Source: Distichodus sexfasciatus
Lineage: Eukaryota; Chordata; Actinopteri; Characiformes; Distichodontidae
NCBI GenBank assembly: GCA_032718565.1
Contig: JAVGVS010000024.1
Location: 2,178,452-2,242,451, forward strand
DNA: 64,000 bases
Reading direction: 5' to 3'
The notes beneath the pieces are model-generated. The model made no database searches and had not been told where the DNA came from. It saw only the letters and a program-made list of their open reading frames with translations. The translations under genes were made by a program, and so were the position numbers. Positions 1-10,375 of this stretch are shown here, in pieces (position 1 is the stretch's first letter; every line of letters starts with the position of its first letter).

Positions 1-589
1 AGCTTTTTCCGTTATTCGGTCGACCCAAACGCTCTTCTTCTTCTTCTCTGTCCCAAACAACTACTCCTCCCCCTCTCCTTCACCCACAATCCCCAGTCTA
101 TTCTCCCTTTCCGATTAGGAGGCGTCCTTTCTGGAACAGTTCGGACAGCAGCAATCACCAACCCGGATAAAGGCAGACCGAAGCTGGTGTCGACGGCAAA
201 GCGTGAGCTTGTGCAGGGCTGCCCATGCTAGATTCCGTTCACGGTCAGCCTTTCAAGCAAATTCAGTTTAACGATCTCTTCCTTCTGCCGCGACGGGCGG
301 CGCTCTGACGGAGACGTTAATTATTTAGGCGTGCAATCTCTCGGTGTTACGAGGTTCGCCGGTGACCCGGACTGTTGGCCGCCCGGCACTCATCACCTCG
401 CTGCGCCTTTCTCGGGCCTTGACCCACTTCTGTGCGGCCTTGTCTGACAAGGCTTTCTCTGGTTAATTTTTCAACAAAGGCACGGAACCTGTAACTACAA
501 CCGGACTCTGGAGTACCGTGCAGGCAGCTTTTGAGGGAGAAGGGAGAGGGCGGGGAAGACTGTCTGGAGTCACTAATTGTCTCCCTTGT
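1..589. other. Single-copy, CpG-containing non-coding block
   Basis: No coding frame of note. The sequence is mixed in base composition and shows no internal repeats. It carries AT-core sites (TTAATTATTTA near 316) within CpG-rich DNA. This resembles a conserved non-coding element of a developmental locus, but that is inference from texture only. Confidence 0.3.
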
Positions 590-636
590 GTTGTTTGTGT
601 GTGTGTGTGTTGTTTGTATGTGTGTGTGTGTGTGTG
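590..636. repeat. (GT)n microsatellite
   Basis: Interrupted GT dinucleotide run with a TTGTTTGTATG interruption. The histidine/threonine-rich frame that reads through it on the minus strand is an artefact of the repeat. Confidence 0.9.
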
Positions 637-1002
637 CTGCATACCCACACCACCTGCTTCGTAGAAGCTCTTTACTTAGAATAAACCAACAGCTGTATTA
701 TTGATAGGCACCACACGCCCACACTGAGGCTTGATCTAAATCAGGTTTTTGTTCTAGGGACCCGAAAAAGTGTCGCGCCCGTGTGACAATCGGCGGGTTA
801 CGCGAGGCCGCGCGATGCTATCGACGCAGGCGACGTGTGAAATATTTGAAAAGAAGCAATCGCGTATCTGATGGCGTGCCATGTGCGAAAGGAAATTGAC
901 GGATAAATTTGACTTTAGATCCTTTCTTCTATCCCCGGCTTCCTGTCTATGTAGGCGTCTGGGCGAACATCAATGATACAGCTGTTGACGGTGAATTAAC
1001 TC
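637..1002. other. Non-coding stretch, nothing recognised
   Basis: Unique sequence, partly CpG-rich around 770-840. I see no coding frame, RNA gene or repeat that I can name. Confidence 0.4.
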
Positions 1003-1060
1003 CGTGTACGTTAGCAACTAAAGTAGCGTACGTTAGCAAACTAACAGTGTACATTAGCAG
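1003..1060. repeat. Degenerate copies of the 22-bp minisatellite unit
   Basis: About two and a half diverged units of the GTACGTTAGCAACTAA type, the same unit that is expanded at 4012-4800 and 24113-24540. They lie directly beside an R-family element that starts near 1064. Confidence 0.55.
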
Positions 1061-1063
1061 AAT

Positions 1064-1421
1064 AAGCAACGCAACACATTACAAGCCCAAAAGCACATCA
1101 TACCATTATACTGTTTAATTTCCGTAACAACACCAGCTCTCACTCACAATCTCTGTGTTCCTGACGGTTTTAGCGCCGCAGGATTAGGGAGCGTCACTAA
1201 ATTACACAACCGTGTTTAAAGGATTAATTTTGGAGATGTTATTTTAATAATAAATTTAGCACATACATATGGGTATGTAATTATTACATTGTTTTGGTTA
1301 GGAACACTTTATTTAAGTCAAGTATTTCCTTTAAAAAAGACTCAGAAACTGTATCGTATCGGCAGATATCCAAATTTACGATATCGGTATCGTATCGGAC
1401 ATAAAAAAGTGGTATCGTGCT
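1064..1421 (-). mobile_element. R-family element, partial copy (hAT-like, TATCGG-rich end)
   Basis: Matches the minus strand of the fuller copy at 8871-9440 over most of its length. Shared landmarks are the AACAACACCAGCTCTCACTC block, the TTTTAGCGCCGCAGGATT block, and a terminal section rich in TATCGGTATCG. Non-autonomous and non-coding. The family assignment to hAT is tentative, based on the GATACGATAC-type terminus. Confidence 0.55.
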
Positions 1422-1640
1422 ATGTTTACTGTGAACAAGTCACTTAAACGCTGTATTTATTGTAACTTTATTTAGAATAATTCATAAATTTAATTTACAA
1501 CTTCTTTTACTTTCTCTTCCTAACGTTCCAAATATTCCATTTGTGGTTTAAAATTAAAATACTTGAGTTCAATGGAATAACTCGAGCTCAACCTTCCAAA
1601 GGCTAAATCAGTCCATCTTTATGTGCAAGCACTCGACATT
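1422..1640. other. AT-rich intervening DNA
   Basis: AT-rich, non-coding, with no clear structure. Confidence 0.35.
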
Positions 1641-2335
1641 ACAAATACGACACGCTCTGACGGAATTTTTATCTCGGCTTTAAAACTGCCACTATCCCCC
1701 GAGTGCTTCCTTCTGTTGCCTCCTGCTCCCTCCAACAATTCTTCCACCATATTAGGGAAATAAATGCAGGCTCCCCGGGGACGCATTCAAACTCCCACCC
1801 CACTACCCCACTCCCACTTTTCGCGTTAACAAAGGGATGAATGGCGTGAATGGGATTAAGCCCTCGATGATCCTGACCCATATGTGGCTTTGATGGAAAG
1901 GGAAAGGCTTCTTCGGCGCGGCCCCATTTGCGGTGGTCCGCGGAGGGTCTTTCCGGCTACCGGCTTTTACTAAGCGCCTTAAAAAGCCTGCCCTCGGGGA
2001 TCGATGATAGCCTGTGGGAGCGGGAGCGGGGCCTCCACCGGCCTTATCTCTGCTAATTTATCCCGAGGAGCGGGAGAGCACAATGGCGGCGACGTCTAGA
2101 CTCTCCTGTTCTCCGCTCGGCCAACCAGATAAGGAGCGGTTTAGCATAAGGTATTAAGCATCGCTGACTCTGGGGGAAATACGCAGAGGGAGGTTTCTCA
2201 AACAGTGAGTTTGGAGCGTTTGTTTTAGGCCCGCAGATGCGCTTCCCACGACCTTGGTTCGTTTGGCTGAGTGTGAACAAACACAGCAACCAAACTTGCT
2301 TCAACACCAAAATGAACATTCTAAACATCTAGAGG
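1641..2335. promoter_or_regulatory. Candidate conserved non-coding element block
   Basis: Unique sequence that is GC-balanced with AT-core islands, for example GGGATTAAGCCC (OTX/bicoid-type GGATTA), CATATGTGGC and CTGCTAATTTATCCC. The two short frames here show no family resemblance. Regulatory function is inferred from motif density only; a cross-species alignment would decide. Confidence 0.3.
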
Positions 2336-2357
2336 AGGTGGACCTCGGGACGATTCC

Positions 2358-2690
2358 AAATGAAGTAGTGCCATCACTGAAAATCCCGATATTCTGCATC
2401 GGTGTTTAATTTTGACCATCACCGATTATGACCATCTCTCTGTGCCGTTTGCTCTCGACTCAACGCTGAAGCCTTGTCGTCACTCACACCACACTCACAC
2501 ACGAGCGCAGCGTGAAGCTTCGAGTAGAGTATATTTCAGCTAAGCTTGGTGTTTGTAAAATTAAAAATTTTGACAGAGACTTTCTTTTATTTATCATATC
2601 GGTTCCGAATATCGTTTACCGACCCCGTAAACTAGCAATAATCAGTATCGATATCGGCCCTGAAAAACCAATATCGGTCGACCTCTAGTA
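2358..2690. mobile_element. Element with TATCGG-type ends (hAT-like remnant)
   Basis: Begins with a degenerate CCCGATATTCTGCATCGG end and finishes with CCAATATCGGTCGACCTCT. Its interior contains ATCATATCGGTTCCGAATAT. The GTCGACCTCT terminus with clustered ATCGATATCGG motifs is typical of short non-autonomous fish transposons. It has no coding content. Confidence 0.45.
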
Positions 2691-3988
2691 TAAACCAAGA
2701 GATTGTACGTTTAAATCTACTGGTGTTGAACTTTTGAGCAAGAACTCAAGACCAACAAAGATCCTCAAAAGTGATTATTTGCTTTAGTTTCACTTTGCAC
2801 ACCTACTTGGATTGAAGCGTTTGTTTCGGACGCTGCTTTGACTTCTTCTTCAGGTCGTTTGGGCAGGTGTGAAAACAGCAACCACACGCGAGTATGTCCC
2901 CGATTCTGAAGTCTACAATCGCACTAAAGATCGGCGAACGCATATGGATGGAAGGACAAAAGAAGGTTCCAAAGATTGGAAATGTCCAGGGATCCTGAGA
3001 CGCTCATTAAAGCTGCGTTCTAGAGGACGAGGGGGTAGTTTCACCACATGATGGATGGTGAAAGTAACTGACGGTGAAACAGCAAATTGGGCCGCACGTG
3101 AGGCCAAATTCGCCCCCGGGACGTCGGCCCCTTTCCAAACTCAGTTTGCTCGGTGACTTTGCAGATGCAGAAACTGAAAATGCAGATCTGCTTTTTGCAT
3201 CGAAATTCTCACTGTAATTCCACTCCGACTTCCGATCCGTATGGGCTCTGTTCTTTTGGCTCACGCTTGCCGCAGAAAAACAAAGACCAATGACGTGAGT
3301 GCGAATTGGAATTTCATGCCATTCTCCCTTCTCCTCCGCACGCCTCTCTGTCCCTCTCTTCCTCCTCCCGTACACTGGAACATAATGCATTTTTTAGAGT
3401 CCTTGCCTCTTTCAGGTGTAAAACAATCCGAAATAGCCTTGCGGTGCCCCCGCGCGGTGCGGCCTTTCCCCGATTTAAATTCCAGTCAACTCCTGCGCTC
3501 TGACTTTTATGTGAAATAATAATGTAACTATATCTGGCCAATATTCTCTGTCCAAACAAAGCCGCAGCGCCGAAAAACAAAACAACGCCGCATAATACGT
3601 TATTTATATTCCCCAGGATTTTGACATTTGAAATATCACAAAACGCCACGGCAGAATGTACTCCCCATATTTCAGACACCGTGTTGGCCTGGAGATGCTG
3701 CGGGAATACCGGGACAGACGTACAATTTGCTTGTCAATTCTGCGAGGAGGTACAGCTTTGGCCATCAGGGTGCTTGTTTTGGCTTTTAGGTTTGGAGCGT
3801 TTATTCAGACCATGCATAAGTTGTGTTCATTTAGGAGGGTGTGAAACACAAAAACAACAGCTTCTCCCAAACGCGACATTCTCGGTAGTCTAGGCATCAC
3901 TGTAAATTGCGACTTGACATATAAAGACACTTCATACCTACGTCATTTTTTCTGACACTGCAGATTCTGTCAGAAAACTGAGGTAGGA
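2691..3988. other. Unique non-coding stretch
   Basis: Several overlapping frames of 60-127 codons occur on both strands, but none has a recognisable domain and they overlap in opposite orientations, which marks them as chance frames. The segment 3240-3500 is CpG-containing. Nothing else is recognised. Confidence 0.35.
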
Positions 3989-4011
3989 ACACGTTTCCCA
4001 AAAGCATACTC
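3989..4011 (-). mobile_element. Terminal repeat of a GCGTTTCCCAAAAGCATA-type MITE
   Basis: ACACGTTTCCCAAAAGCATA abuts the minisatellite exactly. The same terminus, in the other orientation, abuts the second minisatellite at 24541-24561 and forms both ends of the 100-bp MITE at 48671-48770. This links the tandem array to that transposon family. Confidence 0.6.
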
Positions 4012-4800
4012 GCTAATGTACACTATGTTAGTCGCTAACGTACACTATGTTAGTCGCTAATGTACACCATGTTAGTCGCTAATGTACACCATGTTAGTCG
4101 CTAATGTACACTATGTTAGTCGCTAATGTACACCATGTTAGTCGCTAATGTACACTATGTAAGTTGCTAATGTAGATCATGTTTGTCGCTAATGTAGCTC
4201 ATGTTAGTCGCTAACGTACACTATGTTAGTCGCTAATGTACACTATGTTAGTTGCTAATGTACACTATGTAAGTTGCTAACGTACACTATGTTAGCCGCT
4301 AATGTACACTATGTTAGTTGCTAATGTACACTATGTTAGTTGCTAATGTACACTATGTTAGCCGCTAATGTACACTATGTTAGTTGCTAATGTACACTGT
4401 TAGTTGCTAATGTACACTATGTAAGTTGCTGATGTACACTATGTTAGTTGCTAATGTACACTATGTAAGTTGCTGATGTACACTACGTTAGCCGCTAATG
4501 TACACTGTTAGTTGCTAATGTACACTATGTTAGTTGCTAATGTACACTACGTTAGCCGCTAATGTACACTATGTTAGTTGCTAATGTACACTGTTAGTTG
4601 CTAATGTACACTATGTTAGTTGCTAATGTACACTATGTTAGTCGCTAATGTACACCATGTTTATCACTAATGTACACTATGTAAGTTGCTGATGTACACT
4701 ATGTTAGCCGCTAATGTACACCATGTTTATCACTAATGTACACTATGTTAGTTGCTAATGTACACTATGTTAGTCGCTAATGTACACTATGTAAGTTGCT
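4012..4800 (+). repeat. 22-bp minisatellite array, about 36 units
   Basis: Head-to-tail copies of a 22-bp unit, GCTAATGTACACTATGTTAG plus TC or TT. Variants are CTAACG for CTAATG, ACCATG for ACTATG, and several 20-bp units that have lost the AT of CTATG. The unit contains the dyad TTAGTTGCTAA and the palindrome GTAC. The array is not protein-coding. Confidence 0.95.
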
Positions 4801-4977
4801 GAACTCTCCGATCTCAGTTTCACATCTGCCTTTTAAAGAATCTGGTCCGTTTTCATACCTACGTCCTTTGGGGCATTTATTGGACTGTGGAATTTTGGAT
4901 CATTTGTGCCCGTGTGAACTGGAGTCCGCACAAAAACAAGCAATCTGGGATCGTCTGGATGCGACTGGGAGTGTGAT
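4801..4977. other. Short unique segment
   Basis: Unique DNA between the minisatellite and a SINE tail. The small frame here extends out of the repeat and is not credible as a gene. Confidence 0.4.
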
Positions 4978-5132
4978 TGTGTGAGTGTGTGTGCCCTGCA
5001 GTGTGCTGGCGCCTGCCCAGGGTTGGTGTCCGCCTTGCGCTCGTAGCTCCCAGGACAGGCTCCGCCTCCGCCCCTCGCCCCCCGCCCCCCAGTCGGGATT
5101 ACGCGGTTGGGATAATGAATGAATGAATGAAT
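4978..5132 (+). mobile_element. SINE-1 family, 3' part
   Basis: Matches the last 150 bases of the full SINE at 32491-32839: GTGTGTGCCCTGCAGTGTG, a GGACAGGCTCCG block, and a GGGATTACGCGGTTGGGATA end followed by ATGAATGAATGAATGAAT. The tRNA-like head is missing, as expected for a 5'-truncated copy. Confidence 0.8.
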
Positions 5133-5950
5133 CTTTCACATAGTTTTTCCAGCACCGACGTTCCTCCCAAACTCGGCGCGGTCTCTCGGTGGTCTCGTCG
5201 TTGCCGTAAATCGGGTTTTTGACATTTAAAGAGATGCGTCTGGCAGTAAACCCGGCGACCTCTTTCAGAGCCGATGAGCGGGCGATGTTTGCTCGCCTCG
5301 TTTATCATTCCACATCCGCTGCCATAGATGACAGGCTTATAGGTGTCCCCTCCTTCCGCGTCTTCCGACGCTTGCTAATTTGTTCCGGCTTTAAAAGCTT
5401 CGTCTCCAATTCCCCTCGCCCGGCCCCCCACCACCCCTCTTTTTTTTTTTTTTTGCTGCGTCAGCGCCTCCTCACCATTGTGTGGGCCGATTAAAAAATC
5501 CGGACGACTCGCGAGATCATTTACATTTTAAGTGGCGACAACTTAAGGATCCCGAATTCCTGCTAATGATCCTCCTCCTCATTCTCCTGAATATGCATGT
5601 GACTGAGCGATTACTTGGGAGGGAGGAGGGCGGGTTTCGGGAGCTCTTCGATTTCTTAGCAAAAGCGATTAAGTTTGGCGCATATATCTCACACACACAC
5701 AAACACTCTCACATGCGCTAGCGACGCGGCGATAGGTCTGTCAGCCATCAAGGTGCAGGCAATCCTCTTATACGTTCCGCGCAAACGAAAGTGGAAGACT
5801 TTCATTTGCATAATAGAACTAAATAACAGACACCGAGGCCGTGATCCTCTTTTTGGGTGCCCTAATGCCTGTGAATGGTGGAGAAGTAAAAGGAGGCCTT
5901 GTCCTTCCTAGGGGCAGTGAAAGGCTTATTGTAGTGTGAGTAGAAGTTAG
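5133..5950. promoter_or_regulatory. Candidate conserved non-coding element block
   Basis: Unique sequence with dense homeodomain and POU-type cores: GCTAATTTGTTCC, GATTAAAAAATCC, CTGCTAATGATCC, ATATGCATGTGA. Contains poly-T and short CA runs. Frames on both strands overlap without family similarity. Regulatory role is inferred only. Confidence 0.3.
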
Positions 5951-5989
5951 TCATATACACTTTATGTTGTTGTATTCAACTGAAAATGA

Positions 5990-6570
5990 AGAAACATGAA
6001 GTTCAAGGGTCATTTTGAACCAATTTGGCCAATAAAATGAGTTGCTTTTGGCCTTTCTGGAAGAGAACTGCATTTCCCACAATCCCCTGCGCACGCCTCG
6101 GAGCCGCGTCACAATAAAGGGTTCAGCGCGTTCCGGAGCGAACTATGAAAAAAATAGATGGGAAAATCTCAAAAAATGGCTGTATTGTGAGTAGATGTTG
6201 TGGTTATTTATCAGCTAAAATATGCATTTTGTCTGTAATAAAGGGGACGTTTTGACGGAAACGGAGCGCTTCAGCGAGTAATGACGCTTACATCGCAAAA
6301 AATGTCATTTATGCGTTTTTACGCATTTACTTCTGTTTTGGTGCACGCAATATCTCACAAATACGTTCACATACAGAGACATCTATTCTCGTTTTGATCG
6401 CCCCACTGAAAATATTGTGCGTCATTTATAAGCGCCTGTGTGAAAAACAAGCGGCGCATGCTGTAGCCATTTAAATGACTTAAACGAAGCTTCGATTCTA
6501 GAAAAATTGCCTCGACCATTTTTTGTAATCGAATTATTTGAGTTATTCGAATAATCGTTTCAGCTCAAAT
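5990..6570 (+). mobile_element. Z-family repeat, copy 1
   Basis: Shares several blocks in the same order and orientation with 61505-61935: TTTTGAACCAATTTGG, ACAATCCCC or GGGGATTGTGGGAA-type stretches, AAACAAGCGG, CGAAGCTTCGATTCT, and a GTTATTCGAATAATCGTTTC end before CAGCT. The AATCGTTTCAGCT terminus is typical of hAT-like MITEs. Non-coding. Confidence 0.55.
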
Positions 6571-7180
6571 TTTTTTAACGTCATTTCAAAATAAAAATGT
6601 TGCAAAACATTAATTTAACAGGTTCCGACAAATTATTTGTAATTTCTGGAGATTGGGACACATCCGAAATGCTGTTCTCATTGTGACTTGTGCCCAGTTT
6701 CGAATTCTTACACCCAAAAGCACCTGCCCCAAAATGCGGTCACATGACACTGAGATTCCTCGGCTGTGATTTAAACAGGGCGGAGCGGACACGTTGGGCT
6801 TGACTTTGGACTTGATCTTTTGCTTTTTAGCCTCCGGGTAAGACCGGGTTAAGACCCTCACCCCGCGGTCAGCCGTTGAGGCCGATACTTTCGGCGTTTT
6901 TCACTCTCTCTTAAGTTGCTCGGGCCGAAATTGCGCTGGGGCACGCAAGCGTGTTGATCCCGGTTAAGTCCTGCCGGCTTCTTCTATTGACAGCGAGTCT
7001 CGCGGGTCTCGTTGGGGGTCAGCGTTAAGACAGAGAAAATGAGCAACAGCTTTTAGCCTGTGTTTTGCATGCAGCTTCCCGACTCTGTCTGTCGGAAAAC
7101 AGGATCGTACAGTGGCCCAGACGGCTTAACGGAATGCTAAGGATAAAACACAAATGCAAAAGATCTGTCTAGATTTATAC
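6571..7180. other. Non-coding, nothing recognised
   Basis: Mixed unique sequence with no credible frame or RNA gene. Confidence 0.35.
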
Positions 7181-7375
7181 GTGGTGTTGGTGATCTAGCG
7201 ACAGGATTCTCACCTCGTTAGCAAGTGGTTGTGGGTTCGAACCCTACCTCCAGTATTACTAAGCTAGAACCTCACAGTGTTGTGTCCCTAAGCAGGAATT
7301 TCTCCAGGAAGACTGTCCCTGTAATTAGCTTATGGATGTTGCTCTGGATAAAAGCGTCGGCTAAATACTGTAAAG
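7181..7375 (+). mobile_element. tRNA-derived SINE (SINE-2, CTCTGGATAA tail)
   Basis: The head contains a diverged A box (GTTGGTGATCTAGCG) and a near-perfect B box GGTTCGAACCC at about 7234-7244. The 3' end reads GTTGCTCTGGATAAAAGCG followed by GGCTAAATACTGTAAA, the tail shared by many teleost SINE and LINE families. The frame starting at 7225 is simply this SINE read through. Confidence 0.8.
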
Positions 7376-8196
7376 GTGAATATGTTATCAGTCTGAGTAT
7401 CTGGAAGACTTACTCTTACGCAACACGCTCATGCAACACGTGATTTTCGAGCGACAAATTTTCACTACTCAAAAGTTTTCAAAAACTTTTCTACCAGTAC
7501 ACTAGCAACTGTGGCTTCTGCATTCGTGTTGCGGGTTTTGCATTCGCGTTGTGGCTTTAGCATTTCCGTTGAGCCGTCTGGGCTACGTACATTTGGGATT
7601 ATGGGCACGTTTGTTGTCTCTGCAACACCCAACAACGAGGCAGTCCCGGAAAAAATGTGTGAGAAGATCTTTGCAAGCGCTCGAAGGATTATGACGGGGC
7701 GGGGGAAAGGAGCAATCACTTGACAACTTTCATTAAGAACGCAAGAACTGCGGTGGCTCGTTTAGAGTCGCCCTGCTCCTCTCCTGTTTGATGAGGCAAT
7801 AACGTTGTTAGCGTTACTCAGCCCGACTTCCGTTCACACGTCTCAACCCTGCAATTATATCGACTGGGATCAAAATTGCTTGTGGACAGTTTACGTTGAG
7901 GCGCGAACTGCTCGAGTCACGTCAGGCGTTAATGTTCCACCAACAAACCGGCGTCATCCAATCGGCCTTGGGCCCAGAGACGACGTACGTCCGATACGTT
8001 TTTGCTTAAAGATCTCAATAAAGAGATCTCTATTGAGAGAATCGCCTGATGTGACGGAAGAATGGAAGACCAAGATGGGATTCATAAAGAATCGATACGT
8101 TAATGAAATGAACTAAGGGACCTGCTTCGCTAATAAAGGGCAGAAAGGAATGACAACATGTTTTTGTAGGCTCACTAATTCTTGCTTCGTATACTG
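7376..8196. other. Non-coding, small frames of doubtful meaning
   Basis: Two opposing frames cover 7465-7723 and another runs 7805-8116. None resembles a known family and they shadow each other. A self-complementary patch AAAGATCTCAATAAAGAGATCT lies at about 8009, interrupted by AATAA. Otherwise nothing is recognised. Confidence 0.3.
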
Positions 8197-8710
8197 CATC
8201 ACACAAGGGTCAGACAAAGAGGAATTTGGTCAAATTTCACCACACCAAGTGTGAGGTCATTGCACGCAATTAATGAAAAATTGCTTTGTGCAATAATGGA
8301 CGGTGAGAATGAGCTTTCTTAATACATTAAACTTAGCAACACTCGTTAATGATGAGATCACGTACTGATCTCAACAACTATTTAAACTGAATTTTTCTTT
8401 TTACTCAAAATATACATATTAAAAGGCTAAATTCCTCCTGTCCACAATGCTTAGCCTAATTAAGAACATATCTGAATATAACGACAAATTCTACTTTTGA
8501 CGTTCTCAACACAAACATCCGGCCTTCCTACTCCTTACACTTTTAATGCAACGACAAAGACGACATAAGGTTTGTCGTCATCTGGTCTGCTTAGTAATGC
8601 TCTTTAATGCTGCATCACACAAGGGTCACACAAAGACAAATTTGGTCAAATTTCACGGACCAAGCGCTGAAGAACAATCGTCTGGTGCAATAGTGGAGGG
8701 TGACAATGAG
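8197..8710. repeat. Local direct duplication of about 110 bp
   Basis: The segment beginning TGCATCACACAAGGGTCAG at about 8197 recurs as TGCATCACACAAGGGTCAC at about 8611, followed in both by AAATTTGGTCAAATTTCAC and a GTGCAATA-GGA-GGTGA block. The copies are diverged, and about 290 bp of AT-rich DNA separates them. Confidence 0.7.
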
Positions 8711-8870
8711 GTCTTGTGAGGAAGGGGCTTTTTAAGGGTTCTTGAAGGGGTTCTAGATGCAGCTGTGCAAACATTAAAAAGCTTCTGGCTTCTGTAATGG
8801 CTCTCTGAAGCCAGCTGGACTTTAATCTAATGCATAATAATTTGAGTGGAATGCTGATGGAATTCATTTT
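8711..8870. other. Unique spacer
   Basis: No feature seen apart from chance open frames. Confidence 0.35.
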
Positions 8871-9440
8871 AGACATGGCACGATACCACTTTGTTATCCG
8901 TGTCTGCTGATACGATACAAATCCAAAAAATGTCTGAATACATGACTGACATTCTGTTCTGCTTAAGGAAATGACTTGACTTAAATACTGCGTTCCTACT
9001 AAAACAATGTAATAATTACACACCCATATGTATATGTTAAATTGTTTATTATTAAAACAATATCTCAAAAATGATTCCTTTAAACACAGTTGTGTAATTT
9101 AGTGACGCTGCCTAATCCTGCGGCGCTAAAACCATCAGGAACACAGAGATTGTGAGCGAGAGCTGGTGTTGTTAAGGAAATTAAACGGTATAATGATGTG
9201 ATGTGCTTTTGGGGTTGTAGTGTGTTGTGTTTCTTGTTTTGCTCATTGTAATATCAATATGTAAGAATTAGCACGAATGTCGAACAATAAACACACTTTA
9301 CCGAAGCAACACTTCTCATGTATAACGAATTGAGCTTGCTAACATTTACAGATCGGCCCAATACCACCAATACCCGATCCAGCTATCTGAGTTGTTATCG
9401 GACCGACATCTGATCCACGTATCGTATCGGTGCCATCTCT
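8871..9440 (+). mobile_element. R-family element, fullest copy
   Basis: Bounded by AGACATGGCACGATACC on the left and CGTATCGGTGCCATCTCT on the right, which are imperfect terminal inverted repeats (AGAGATGGCACCGATACG on the complement). The interior is non-coding and shared with 1064-1421 and 42886-43585. I read it as a non-autonomous cut-and-paste element, probably hAT-like. No clean target duplication is visible. Confidence 0.6.
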
Positions 9441-9660
9441 AATTAATTTACACGCCTCATCAACATCAAGCAGGATTCCCTTAACGCATGCTGCAAAAAA
9501 TAAAGAACATAATGTCTATTGTTTTACTGGAGCATGTCACACATCAATGGAAGAAGATGAAACACACAAAGTCGTCTACGTCAAAGGCAACAGACCAACA
9601 AACCAGGAAGATTGCGGTCAGAAAAGCCAACAGCTGAATGTGTCCATGACATATACCCTT
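9441..9660. other. Unique spacer with chance frame
   Basis: A small frame covers 9430-9696 but has no recognisable domain and runs into the next repeat. Confidence 0.35.
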
Positions 9661-9667
9661 AAAAATA

Positions 9668-9763
9668 ATAGAACCAAAAGTGGTTCTTCACAGTGACGCC
9701 ATATGGAAAGCTTCTTTGGTTCTACAAAGACCCTTTTACCCATTGGTTCTTTGCAGAACCATA
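9668..9763. mobile_element. Short fold-back element (GAACCA/TGGTTC)
   Basis: GAACCAAAAGTGGTTCTTCA on the left faces CATTGGTTCTTTGCAGAACC on the right, so the roughly 95-bp segment folds back on itself. Small GAACCATTTTTGGTTCTT-type MITEs are common in teleost genomes. Confidence 0.5.
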
Positions 9764-10375
9764 TGTGACCCTCCACGGCAAAACCAGTCGCTTGTCGCAA
9801 CGGAGGTTTCCGAGAAAAACGAGCGTTTATGTTGCATGGGGTAAAATTTTGGATTTTTTGTTTTTAGTGTTTTATAACAGTGGAAGGTCTATACTGTACT
9901 GTTGTGAATAAATTTGCCTAAAAACGTGACTTTCTTGAGGTGAGGAATTCAATTCCAGCAGAATGTTAAAAGTTTCTGTTTTGACCGCTCTACTTCAATA
10001 TTTACGGTAAATCCACTGGTTGACTAGCGTGAAGATATTTCTCCGGAATCCATCTTGGTCTCCCGAGTTCAGTTAACCTAACGCAGGTAGGCTATCCGTG
10101 TGGCTGTGAATGCAGCGTAGGCTACCGTAAATGCAAACGTAGCCGCGACCGCACCAAGCGTCTGTGAGTGCTACGGCGATAGTCACCTTCAAAGGCAGAT
10201 TTCTCACTTGGCGTGACAGGAGAAACCCGACTCCTTTGAATGTTGATATCTCAGTCATATGTCGTCCCATTCATTCCATATAGGTATCGTTTTTATTTAT
10301 GCCCTTTCATGAAAACATCATAACTCAATTTTGAAAATTTGCGACAAGCGACTGGTTTTGCCGTGGAGGGTCACA
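9764..10375 (+). mobile_element. X-family MITE, full copy with TA target duplication
   Basis: The left end TGTGACCCTCCACGGCAAAA and the right end are matching terminal inverted repeats of about 37 bp. They read on into ACCAGTCGCTTGTCGCAA. Both sides are flanked by TA (CATA on the left, TATATC on the right), which suggests mobilisation by a Tc1/mariner-type transposase. The 612-bp interior has no transposase. Two more copies lie at 21054-21286 and 35284-35885. Confidence 0.8.

Noticed and set aside
4012..4800. CRISPR-like regular array
   Set aside because: The units are contiguous 22-bp copies with no unique spacers, and the genome is a vertebrate. It is a minisatellite.
7181..7260. Possible functional tRNA gene
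   Set aside because: A and B boxes are present but the cloverleaf stems do not form, and the sequence continues into a SINE tail.
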